A stretch of 64,000 bases of DNA, taken from Micromonospora kangleipakensis. GTDB taxonomy: Bacteria > Actinomycetota > Actinomycetes > Mycobacteriales > Micromonosporaceae. Position numbers and translations under genes: made by a program. Shown here one piece after another: positions 8,244 through 15,587 of the stretch. The DNA lies in assembly GCF_004217615.1 (NCBI RefSeq), contig NZ_SHLD01000001.1, positions 5,766,001 to 5,830,000 of the forward strand. Reading direction: 5' to 3'. Below the pieces are notes generated by a model. It saw nothing but the letters and a program-made list of their open reading frames with translations. It made no database searches and had not been told where the DNA came from. Numbering within the stretch: the first letter of the stretch is position 1; each line of letters starts with the position of its first letter.

Positions 8244-9130
8244 AAGGACGTCTCGTAACTCGGTGAAGGCGTTGCCCGTGGCCGCACTGGTGCTCACCCG
8301 GTGAGGGCGATGTTGTGCAGGTGGGCGATGGCGGAAGCGGTGTCGGTCAATGTGCTGGCAGCGCGGCGGTAGTCACGCAGGATTTTCCAGGTCTTCATGC
8401 GGGCCAGGGCGTGTTCGACCTGGGCGCGGACGGTGCGGTGCTGGTCATTCAGCTCCTGCTTCCAGGCCGGCAGCGGGCTGCCGTCGCGTGGCTTGCGGTA
8501 GGGGATGATCACGTCGGGGTTGCCGCGGTAGGCGCCGTCGGCCATGACCGGCCTGCCGGCTAGCTTCTGGTCGATGCCGCTGGTGCGGTAGACGATGGTG
8601 TCGTTGCGGTTGCCGGGTTGCGGGTCGCCGAGGGCGATGACGAGGCGGGTGCTGGCGTCGATGGCGACCTGCAGGTTGGTCGAGTAGCGGTAGTTCTTGC
8701 TCGGCGCGGCCAGGCGGTGGTCCCGGATGGGGATGAGGGTGCCGTCAACGATGGCGATCTGGTCGACCGGTCGCCGGCGGACCGGGGCCAGGGCCAGCAA
8801 AGGTCCGAGGGTGTCGATGACCCGGTGCGCGGCGGAGTGCGAGACGCCAAACAGCGGACCGATCTGGCGCATAGTCAGGTTGGTGCGCCAGTACGCGGCG
8901 ACCAGCAGCACCCGGTCGGGCAGGTCGAGGGGCCACTGCCGGCCTGGCCGGCCGTCAGCGATGGCGTCCCCGCCACGCTCGGCGACCAGCCGGACCAGCC
9001 GGCGGAACTGGGCGGGCTGCAGACCGGTGAACGGGAAGATCCACTCCGGCCGGGCTGAGGTGATCACCTGCACCACGACATCTTCTGTGATCCTCCTCAG
9101 AGGACAGACGCCGGGTTACGAGACGTCCTT
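8244..9130. mobile_element. Complete IS5-family insertion sequence
   Basis: The 16-bp ends AAGGACGTCTCGTAAC (8244-8259) and its exact complement (9115-9130) are perfect inverted repeats; a further CGG pairs inside after one mismatch. They enclose a single intact transposase gene. The 887-bp element starts at the NUDIX stop codon and removes the N-terminus of the serine recombinase to its right. A 2-3 base target duplication is possible (TA-rich) but not clear. Confidence 0.85.
8294..9076 (-). CDS. IS5-family DDE transposase
   Basis: 260 residues, intact. An N-terminal helix-turn-helix (TMRQIGPLFGVSHSAAHRVI) precedes a DDE_4-type catalytic core. The acidic residues appear in QIAIVDGTLIPI (first Asp), VMADGAYRG (second Asp) and VRAQVEHALARMK (Glu). 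It should cut at the 16-bp ends of its own element. It is the only undamaged transposase on the left side of the island, so this copy may be recent. Confidence 0.9.
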   Translation of the reverse strand: MVQVITSARPEWIFPFTGLQPAQFRRLVRLVAERGGDAIADGRPGRQWPLDLPDRVLLVAAYWRTNLTMRQIGPLFGVSHSAAHRVIDTLGPLLALAPVRRRPVDQIAIVDGTLIPIRDHRLAAPSKNYRYSTNLQVAIDASTRLVIALGDPQPGNRNDTIVYRTSGIDQKLAGRPVMADGAYRGNPDVIIPYRKPRDGSPLPAWKQELNDQHRTVRAQVEHALARMKTWKILRDYRRAASTLTDTASAIAHLHNIALTG

Positions 9131-9171
9131 AGCGCAGTGCTGATCGCGCAGGCAATCGCCGTTCGGACGAC

Positions 9172-10247
9172 GAAGTAGCCCATGACCTGGTCATGTCTGT
9201 CTTCGGCGGGATGAGCAAAGGCGAACGCAACCGCGTCAAGGTTCGGGTTCGCACCGCGATGGCTTCGCAGACCCTGCTGGAGGGCAGGTACCTCGGTGGT
9301 CGCCCACCGTACGGGTACATGCTCAAGGATCTCGGGCCGCACCCGAACCCGGCGAAGGCGGCCGACGGCAAGCGCCTGCGTGGGCTTACCCCTGACCCGC
9401 AGACCTCGCCCGTCGTGCGGCGCATCTTCGCCATGTACCTCGGCGGCTACGGCATGTTCGCCATCGCCGAAGCCCTCACCCGGGATGACATCCCGTGCCC
9501 CTCGGCATACGACCGCACCCGCAACCGGCATCGCGGCGGGCTGGCGTGGCCCAAGAGCGCGGTCCGGGTCATCCTGACCAACCCGCGATACACGGGCCGG
9601 CAAACCTGGAACAAGCAGCGCACCGGCAAAGTCCTGCTCGACGTCAACGACGTTGCGCTCGGCCACGCGACGAAACCTTGATCAAGCCGCTGGACACGTG
9701 GCTGGCGGGGGAACTCGGACCACTGCAGCGCCGCCACACAATCACAAAGCTCCTCGAACAAGCCGCTGCCGACGTGCCCGTCGTCACGACCGTGGCGCCA
9801 GTCGGGCCGACACTGGCCGAGTGCGACGCGAAACTGGCCCGCTACCGAGCGGCCCTGGAAGCCGGAGCAGACCCGGCTGTCATCGCCGGATGGATCGCCG
9901 AAACACAGGCCGAACGGCAACGCGCCGAGCACCACGAGCGGACCATGCTGGCCGCCGAGGCACCGGACGCCACCGACCACCTCACCGAAGAGGAGATCAT
10001 CGCCATCGTTGAAGAACTCGGCGCCATCGTCACCGCGCTACGAGACGCCGAGCCCGAACACAAGCTGGAGGTCTACCGCGCCCTCGGCCTACGCCTCACC
10101 TACGACCCAGAAACGCAAACGGTGCGGGCAAATGTGGATCTTGCCACGCACCGTTGGGATTCGGTTTGTGTCCGAGGGGGGACACGAACCGAAACCCCAC
10201 GCCAGCTCGACCTGACCAGTGAGTTCCTACTCGGCCGCGAGGGATGA
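9172..10247 (+). pseudogene. Large serine recombinase, triply broken
   Basis: The visible part begins at the end of the resolvase domain (HDLVMSVFGGMSKGERNRVK), continues through the recombinase domain (GRYLGGRPPYGYML, FAIAEALTRDDIPCPSAY, VILTNPRYTGRQTWNKQ) and stops at 9681 in VALGHATKP. A second frame then gives ETLIKPLDTWLAGELG, a coiled-coil segment and the C-terminus (EVYRALGLRLTYDPETQTVR). The IS element has removed the catalytic Ser domain. An out-of-frame deletion has removed the zinc-ribbon part. The tail continues through the tRNA-Leu-like att core as far as 10247, whereas the homologous tail at 46.4 kb stops inside the tRNA. It is non-functional. Confidence 0.85.
10168..10183. repeat. 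tRNA-Leu 3'-end att core, perfect copy
   Basis: GTGTCCGAGGGGGGAC is identical to the last 15 bases of the intact tRNA-Leu gene plus one flanking base at 46467-46482. It lies inside the 3' end of the broken serine recombinase. It is read as the junction between two tandemly integrated elements. Confidence 0.65.
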
Positions 10248-10423
10248 GTGGTGTAGGCCTGGCCGGGTCCGCCGCCTCGCCGAGCGGGACCGCCTCCAGC
10301 ACGACCCGCACCGGCCCGACCGAGGCCAGATCGGCCGAGCGCGGGATCACCGCGGCCCGCCGAGACCGCCAACCCACGCTTTGCTAAACGCCGCTCGCGA
10401 GCAGACACCCCTGCCCTCGTCCA

Positions 10424-11173
10424 TCACCTCGGGAGGCGTAGCCCGTGCATGCCGCCGTCGACGGCCAGCGCGGAGCCGGTCGTGGCAGCGGCCGCCGGCG
10501 ACGCCAGGTAGTGCACGGCGTCGGCCACCTCCTCGGCCGTGACAAGCCGGCCCGTCGGCTGCCGCGCCTCCAGCCGGCGCCGCTCCCCGTCGGGGTCCGC
10601 GGACGTGGCGAGCAGCCGGGCGACCCACGGGGTGTCGACAGTGCCGGGGCACACGCAGTTGACGCGGATGCCGTCGCCGATCAGGTCGGCGGCCATGGCC
10701 AGCGTCATCGCGTGTACGGCGCCCTTGGTCGCCGAGTACAGGACCCGGTTGGGCAGGCCCGCCCGCGCGACGACCGAGGAAATGTTCACGATGGCCGCAT
10801 GGCGGCTGCGGCGCAGGTACGGCAGGGCCGCCCGGCTGACCCGGGCGACCCCGACGACGTTGATGTCGAGCACCCGATGCCATTCGGCGTCGTCGTTGGC
10901 GTCGACACCGCCGACGGCGCTGACGCCCGCGTTGTTGACCACGATGTCCACGCCGCCGAACGCCGCGTCGACTTGGGCGAGCGCCGCGTCGACAGACGCG
11001 GCGTCGGCCACGTCGGCGTGCACGGGCAGCACTCGGTCGTCGGTCCGGTCGCCCGCGGTCAGGTCCAGCGCGGCCACCCGCGCGCCGGCATCCACGCACC
11101 GGCGCACGCACGCGGCCCCGATGCCCGATGCGCCGCCGGTGACAACCGCCACCAGACCATCCATTGTGCCCAC
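10424..11173 (-). CDS. Short-chain dehydrogenase (proposed 2-keto-3-deoxy sugar acid dehydrogenase)
   Basis: 249 residues. The GTG start has AGGAGG 7 bases upstream. Classical SDR features: TGGASGIG cofactor loop, NNAG, catalytic Ser (VNISSVVARAG) and YSATK, CPGTVDTP. The Asp after beta-2 (AALDL) favours NAD. It is the last gene of the sugar operon, after the FAH hydrolase. In diketo-hydrolase pathways (known for L-fucose and L-rhamnose) an SDR oxidises the 2-keto-3-deoxy acid before an FAH-family enzyme splits it; that role is inferred from position. A 317-bp gap separates it from the FAH gene, so it may also have its own promoter. Confidence 0.8.
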   Translation of the reverse strand: MGTMDGLVAVVTGGASGIGAACVRRCVDAGARVAALDLTAGDRTDDRVLPVHADVADAASVDAALAQVDAAFGGVDIVVNNAGVSAVGGVDANDDAEWHRVLDINVVGVARVSRAALPYLRRSRHAAIVNISSVVARAGLPNRVLYSATKGAVHAMTLAMAADLIGDGIRVNCVCPGTVDTPWVARLLATSADPDGERRRLEARQPTGRLVTAEEVADAVHYLASPAAAATTGSALAVDGGMHGLRLPR

Positions 11174-11490
11174 CTAATGGCCTCCTATCGTTGGTTCGGT
11201 GAGGTGTCGGTCATCGCCACGCGGCGTTATATGGATCTCGGAAGCGGTCGAGCGCCTCGGAGATGATCCCGGCGGAGCATTCGGGCGCGGCCGGCGCGAC
11301 GCAGTGGCCGTCGCCATCACCACCGCGTCGACGAAAGGTCGCGCAGGCGCGCGATGCGCCTGTGCAGCCCGACGCCCGCCGCGGGTGTGCGGACCGGTAC
11401 CGGGGCGGGGTTCCTCGCGTCCGACCCGCCGACCTCTGCGGAGGCCAGGAAACGCAGGCGACGAGGTGGATCGTGGCGAGCTCATCGTGG
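11174..11490. other. 317-bp gap, possible gene remnant
   Basis: There is no intact gene. The minus strand has a short protein-like stretch ending ALDRFRDPYNAAWR and a stop near 11211, which may be the last residues of a lost gene. The rest looks random in all frames. Confidence 0.35.
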
Positions 11491-12342
11491 TCACGCCTGC
11501 CGGCAGGTGTTGCGTTGCCGGCCCAGGCCGGCCACCTCGACCTCGACGACATCACCCGGGCGTAAGTAGCCGAAGCGGCCCGACAGCGCCACCCCCTGCG
11601 GCGTCCCGGTGTTGATCACATCGCCTGGCTCCAGCACGGTGAACTGGGACAGGTGCCACACCAGGTGCGCCACCCCGAACACCATGTCCTTGGTGGAGGA
11701 ATCCTGGCGCGGCTCGCCGTTGACCCAGCTGCGCAGCGGAAGGTCCTGCGGGTCCCCGACCTCGTCGGGGGTGACCAGCCACGGTCCGAGCGGGTTGAAC
11801 GTCTCGCAGCTCTTGCCCTTGGACCATTGCCCGCCGGAGCGGTCAAGCTGGAATTCCCGCTCGGACACGTCGTTCGATGTGGCATACCCGGCCACGCAGG
11901 TCAGCGCATCATCGGGTGTGTCGAGGTAGCGGGCGCGAGCGCCGATCACAACGGCCAGCTCCACCTCCCAGTCGGTTCGCGTCGAACCGCGCGGGATCAC
12001 CACGTCGTCGTACGGCCCCACAACGGTGTTGGGTGCCTTGTAGAAGATGACCGGTTCGGCTGGAGGGGCGGCGCCGGACTCGGCCGCGTGCGCGGCGTAG
12101 TTCATCCCGATGCACAGCACGACGCCCGGCCGCGCCACCGGGGCTCCGACACGCAGGCCGGAGACGTCCACCTCCGGCAGCCGGCCCGACTGGTAGGCGG
12201 CGCGAACCCGCGCCACACCGCCCGTGGCGAAGAACCTGCTGTCCAGGTCCGCCGTAATCGGCGTCAGGTCATGGTGCCGGCCGCCCTCACCGACGAGCAC
12301 CGGGCGTTCGTGGCCGGCCGGGCCCACCCGCATCAGCTTCAT
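11491..12342 (-). CDS. Fumarylacetoacetate hydrolase-family protein (proposed diketo acid hydrolase)
   Basis: 283 residues from the ATG that overlaps the previous stop (ATGA). FAH fold: CIGMNYAAHAAESG, metal-binding acidic residues in TDWEVELAVVIG, GYATSNDVSEREFQ, KGKSCETFNPLGPW and the ending INTGTPQGVALS. Relatives hydrolyse C-C bonds of 2,4-diketo acids (for example 2,4-diketo-3-deoxy-L-fuconate to pyruvate plus lactate) or act as ureidoglycolate lyases. Between a dehydratase and an SDR, diketo acid hydrolysis giving pyruvate is the best reading. The exact sugar acid is inferred. Confidence 0.8.
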   Translation of the reverse strand: MKLMRVGPAGHERPVLVGEGGRHHDLTPITADLDSRFFATGGVARVRAAYQSGRLPEVDVSGLRVGAPVARPGVVLCIGMNYAAHAAESGAAPPAEPVIFYKAPNTVVGPYDDVVIPRGSTRTDWEVELAVVIGARARYLDTPDDALTCVAGYATSNDVSEREFQLDRSGGQWSKGKSCETFNPLGPWLVTPDEVGDPQDLPLRSWVNGEPRQDSSTKDMVFGVAHLVWHLSQFTVLEPGDVINTGTPQGVALSGRFGYLRPGDVVEVEVAGLGRQRNTCRQA

Positions 12343-13394
12343 CAGCTCTCCCGTCCGGCGCGCATCCGTCCGCAGGCGGTGAGGATGCCCTGAAGGTAGC
12401 CGATCGCGTGAGCCCGCCCGCGGCTGCAATAGGCGGCGGAGGAGGTATCGCCCCACGTGTCGAGATCGTCGGTCATCGCCGGGGTATGGTCGTCGATGAT
12501 GAAGCCGTCGAAGCCGACCGACGCGAGTCGGGCCATCACGGCGGCCGGGTCGAGGTTCCCCTCGCCGAGGAAGCACTCCGTGAATGCGGGCACGGTGCCG
12601 TTCACGTCGCGAAAGTGGACGTAGCTGATCGCGTTCGCACGACCGAAGAAGTCAATCACCTCGTCGACGCTGCGGTGCCCGTCCATCTCGGATACCGTGC
12701 CGAGGCAGAGGTTGAGGCCCCACGCCGGGCTGCCGTTGGCCCGCCGGTGGCCCTCCTTGAGGGCGGCCGGGGTGATGAAGATGCGCGCGGCGCCACCGAG
12801 CGGGGCGTCGACCGGCGGGTCGTCGGGGTGCAGGGCGAGCCGCACGCCGGCCTCTTCGGCGACTGGTAGCACGGCATCGAGAAAGTACTGGTAGTTCGCC
12901 CACATCTGCTCGGCGGTGATCGGCGGTTCGATCGGCTCGCTGGGTGTCAGCTTGTAGCTTGCCAGGGCGTTGCCGGCACCAACGTCGGCGAGGTCGAACG
13001 CGGTGACGCGGGCGCCGCCCCGGCCGACGGCCCGCATGTCGGTACGCCACACGTAGGTCGTGATGAAGTGGTAGCCGAGCAGGAAGATCCCGGCCCGGGC
13101 CATGTTACGGATCGTGCGCTGGTAGTTTTCGATCTGCTCGTCCCGCCCTGCGGCGCCGCGCTGGATCTTGTCGAAGTGGGCTGCCGGGACGTTCTCCAGC
13201 CCTTCGATGGTCAGGCCGTCGCGTGCGCAGCGGTCCTGTAGCGCCCGCAGGTCTGGGTAGGTCCAGTAGCCGGCGTCACTTGGGAGGTTGCTGGGGGCGT
13301 GCAGCTGCACGCTGGTCAAGCCGAGCTGTCGGGCGAACGCGGCGGTGCGGTCGTCGTAGGTGTCGATGTGGCCGAGGGCGATGCGCATGCTCAT
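12342..13394 (-). CDS. uxuA: Mannonate dehydratase family protein
   Basis: 350 residues, TIM barrel of the UxuA family. Recognisable parts: IEGLENVPAAHFDKI, RLALHPDDPPVDAPLGG with the metal-binding His/Asp, WGLNLCLGTVSEMD, SYVHFRDVNG and CFLGEGNLD. UxuA converts D-mannonate to 2-keto-3-deoxy-D-gluconate using Mn. Start and stop both overlap neighbours by four bases, so it is embedded in a coupled lactonase-dehydratase-hydrolase string. A dehydratase of this family, rather than an enolase-superfamily sugar-acid dehydratase, suggests the substrate is D-mannonate, matching the alpha-mannosidase in the same operon. Confidence 0.85.
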   Translation of the reverse strand: MSMRIALGHIDTYDDRTAAFARQLGLTSVQLHAPSNLPSDAGYWTYPDLRALQDRCARDGLTIEGLENVPAAHFDKIQRGAAGRDEQIENYQRTIRNMARAGIFLLGYHFITTYVWRTDMRAVGRGGARVTAFDLADVGAGNALASYKLTPSEPIEPPITAEQMWANYQYFLDAVLPVAEEAGVRLALHPDDPPVDAPLGGAARIFITPAALKEGHRRANGSPAWGLNLCLGTVSEMDGHRSVDEVIDFFGRANAISYVHFRDVNGTVPAFTECFLGEGNLDPAAVMARLASVGFDGFIIDDHTPAMTDDLDTWGDTSSAAYCSRGRAHAIGYLQGILTACGRMRAGRES

Positions 13395-14248
13395 GGCCGT
13401 GTCCCTTTGTCACGGAACGGGCCCAGTGGGAGCCCGGTTGCCCCGGTCTGGATGGCGGACAGATGCCAGCGGCCGAGGTTGGCCGCGATCAGGGTGCTGC
13501 CGAGGAATGCCACGTTGGTGGGGTGGCACAACTCGTGGGCGCCCGGGTCCCGCGCCAGGACCGACACGGCGCCGCCGGGGGCGACGACCAGGATCTGGCT
13601 GGGCTCGTAGCAGGCGACGTAGAGGTTGCCGTCGGTGTCCAGCGCAAGCCCGTCGGGCAGCGCCTCGCCCAGCCGCGCGAGGACGCGTCGCGCACCGGGC
13701 GCACCGTCGGCGGTGATGTCGATCGCCGTGACGCGGTGACCCCAGGTCTCGGCCACGTACAGGGTGCGGCCGTCCGCGGACAGGGCCAGCCCGTTGGCGA
13801 AGTCGAACGGCCCGCGATGCCACAGCACGTCACCGCCGTCCGGCTCGAGGCGGGCGATGCCGGGGCCGGGTACGTGCGGCGTGCCGCTGTCGGACACGTA
13901 CAGTCGCCCGGCCGTGTCGAACACCGGATAGTTGGGGTTGACGAAGCGGTGGCCCGGCACGCCGTCAGCGAACGTGTCGACCTGGCCAGTGACCGTGTCC
14001 AACCGCATCACCGCCGCGTGGGCCGCGTCGCACACGAAGACGTGTCCCGCGGCGTCCAACGCCAGGCCGAGACAGAACCCGCCTGTCGACGCGACCTGCT
14101 CAAACCGGCCGTCTGCCAGGCGGTAGATCTGGCCTTGCTCGCCGCCGCACCACACCGTCCCGTCCGGGGCTACTGCCACACCCTCCGCGTGGTCCAACCG
14201 CGGTTCGGTGAACAGACCGTCGAAATGGATCCGTACGTCAGTGGTCAT
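13391..14248 (-). CDS. SMP-30/gluconolactonase-like lactonase
   Basis: 285 residues, six-bladed propeller of the SMP-30 family: LDHAEGVAVAPDGTVWCGGE carries the metal-binding Glu, followed by FVNPNYPVFDTAGRLYVSDS, GPFDFANGLALSADGRTLYV and ALPDGLALDTDGNLYVACYE. The family opens sugar lactones produced by sugar dehydrogenases. It lies between a dehydrogenase and a dehydratase gene with ATGA overlaps on both sides, so it most likely hydrolyses the lactone made by the upstream SDR. Cytoplasmic, no signal peptide. Confidence 0.85.
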   Translation of the reverse strand: MTTDVRIHFDGLFTEPRLDHAEGVAVAPDGTVWCGGEQGQIYRLADGRFEQVASTGGFCLGLALDAAGHVFVCDAAHAAVMRLDTVTGQVDTFADGVPGHRFVNPNYPVFDTAGRLYVSDSGTPHVPGPGIARLEPDGGDVLWHRGPFDFANGLALSADGRTLYVAETWGHRVTAIDITADGAPGARRVLARLGEALPDGLALDTDGNLYVACYEPSQILVVAPGGAVSVLARDPGAHELCHPTNVAFLGSTLIAANLGRWHLSAIQTGATGLPLGPFRDKGTRP

Positions 14249-14328
14249 GACTCCCGTCCGAAGGTGTTGAAGGTCCGGCTCGACCCGGCCACCGGCTCGT
14301 CTACTGTCACTTCCAGCCCCATCGTCAT
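14245..14328 (-). CDS. 27-residue coupled short frame
   Basis: ATG overlaps the stop of the upstream SDR (ATGA) and its own TGA overlaps the ATG of the lactonase (ATGA). The peptide (TMGLEVTVDEPVAGSSRTFN and six more residues) is not recognised. It may be a remnant of a deleted gene, or may serve only to pass ribosomes from the SDR to the lactonase, whose start lacks a clear Shine-Dalgarno site. Perfect coupling at both ends is the only support that it is translated. Confidence 0.45.
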   Translation of the reverse strand: MTMGLEVTVDEPVAGSSRTFNTFGRES

Positions 14329-15155
14329 TCGGGCAGCGCTACGGCCAGGTTGGCGAGCAGTCCTCCGTCGACCCGGATCTCCGCGCCGGTGACGAAGCTG
14401 GCCCGCGGACCGGCCAGGAACGCGATGACCTCGGCCACCTCGTCGGCGCGGGCGACCCGGCCCAGCGGGTGGCTGGCCCCCCAATCCCGCAGGACGTCAT
14501 CTTCGGCGCGGCCGTTGCCGAACTGCCGGGCCGAACGACGAAGCATCGGCGTGTCGACAGAACCCGGTGACACCACATTCACCCGGATGCAGTCGGCCGC
14601 GTGGTCGATGGCCATCGCCCGGGTCAGTGCGACGATGCCGCCCTTGCTGGCGGAGTACGCCGCTACCCCCTTCTGGGTCGCGTGGGCCTGCACGGAGGCG
14701 ACGGCGACGATGGCGCCGCCCCCCCGCTCCCGCATCCTGGGTACGGCGTGGTGCGCGGCGAGGTACAGGCCGCGTAGGTTAACGGCGATGACCTCGTCGA
14801 ACCCGGAGGCGGTGGTGTCTACGACGGTGCCGTACCGCTGGATGCCCGCGCAGTACACCAACACGTCCAGCCCGCCGAACCGGTCCGCTGCGGTAGCGCA
14901 CAACCGGGCCATGTCGTCATCGTTGCGCACGTCGCCCACGTCGCCGTCCACCACGGCCCCCTGGGCGCCCAGCCGGTCCACGACAGCCTTCACATCATCG
15001 GCCTCGTGCCCGCCGATGACGACCGCCGCGCCGGCGCTCGCTAGCCGCAGCGCAGTCGCGGCGCCGATGCCGGTAGACCCGCCCACCACGACCGCTACCT
15101 TGCCGGCAAGGTCGCTGGCGTACACCATGTCGCCATCCTCCATCCGTTCACCCAT
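14325..15155 (-). CDS. Short-chain dehydrogenase (proposed sugar 1-dehydrogenase)
   Basis: 276 residues. GGAGG lies 7 bases before the ATG. SDR motifs: VGGSTGIG, YCAG (in place of NNAG), VAVASVQAHAT with catalytic Ser, YSASK and SPGSVDTPML. It stands immediately upstream of the lactonase, so oxidation of a free sugar at C1 to its lactone is the likely role (for example D-mannose or L-fucose dehydrogenase). Specificity cannot be read from sequence. A His (GGHEAD) rather than Asp after beta-2 leaves NAD or NADP open. Confidence 0.8.
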   Translation of the reverse strand: MGERMEDGDMVYASDLAGKVAVVVGGSTGIGAATALRLASAGAAVVIGGHEADDVKAVVDRLGAQGAVVDGDVGDVRNDDDMARLCATAADRFGGLDVLVYCAGIQRYGTVVDTTASGFDEVIAVNLRGLYLAAHHAVPRMRERGGGAIVAVASVQAHATQKGVAAYSASKGGIVALTRAMAIDHAADCIRVNVVSPGSVDTPMLRRSARQFGNGRAEDDVLRDWGASHPLGRVARADEVAEVIAFLAGPRASFVTGAEIRVDGGLLANLAVALPE

Positions 15156-15251
15156 GCCGTCCTCCTCGTCGTTCGGCGGTTATCCCCCGTCCACGACCGC
15201 CCTGGAAAGTGGTCACCGGACCAGTCGGTGGGCGGACATGGCACCTTTCAA

Positions 15252-15587
15252 TCAGTCGCGACGTCCGTTTCCGTCGGCGGTCACCGTGAGGGTGAGTGCG
15301 CTGCTTCGAGACTCACCCGGCTCGACCCGTATCTGCGTGCCGGTCTTCGCGCGCGCGGCCACCAGGCCGGCGCATCCGGGTCGACATCGCCGCGACTGCA
15401 GCAGGGGCGCCAGCCCGGGCGTCAGCTGGATGGCGTCCGGTGCGGCAGCCACGAGGGTCTCGATCGCCGCGGGCATGTCCTCGATGCCGGTGAGGAACGA
15501 CGGCTCGCCGAAGAAGCCGTGGTCCACGGCCACGTCCAGGCAGCGGCCAGAGGCGGGGTTGAACAGGCGGTTGAGGCGGTAGTTCAC
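15252..15587 (-). pseudogene. Aldolase start fused to epimerase C-terminus
   Basis: The GTG start overlaps the GH38 stop (GTGA). Residues ~1-65 match the start of DhnA/LacD-type class I aldolases (NPASGRCLDVAVDHGFFGEP, PDAIQLTPGLAPLLQS). From ~77 the sequence (ARAKTGTQIRVEPGESRSSA) matches the C-terminus of the epimerase-like protein encoded at the head of this operon (ANTGTQILFAPGETRTAS). A deletion has apparently joined an aldolase gene to a second epimerase gene. The Schiff-base Lys and most of the barrel are missing, so no aldolase activity is expected. Confidence 0.65.
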
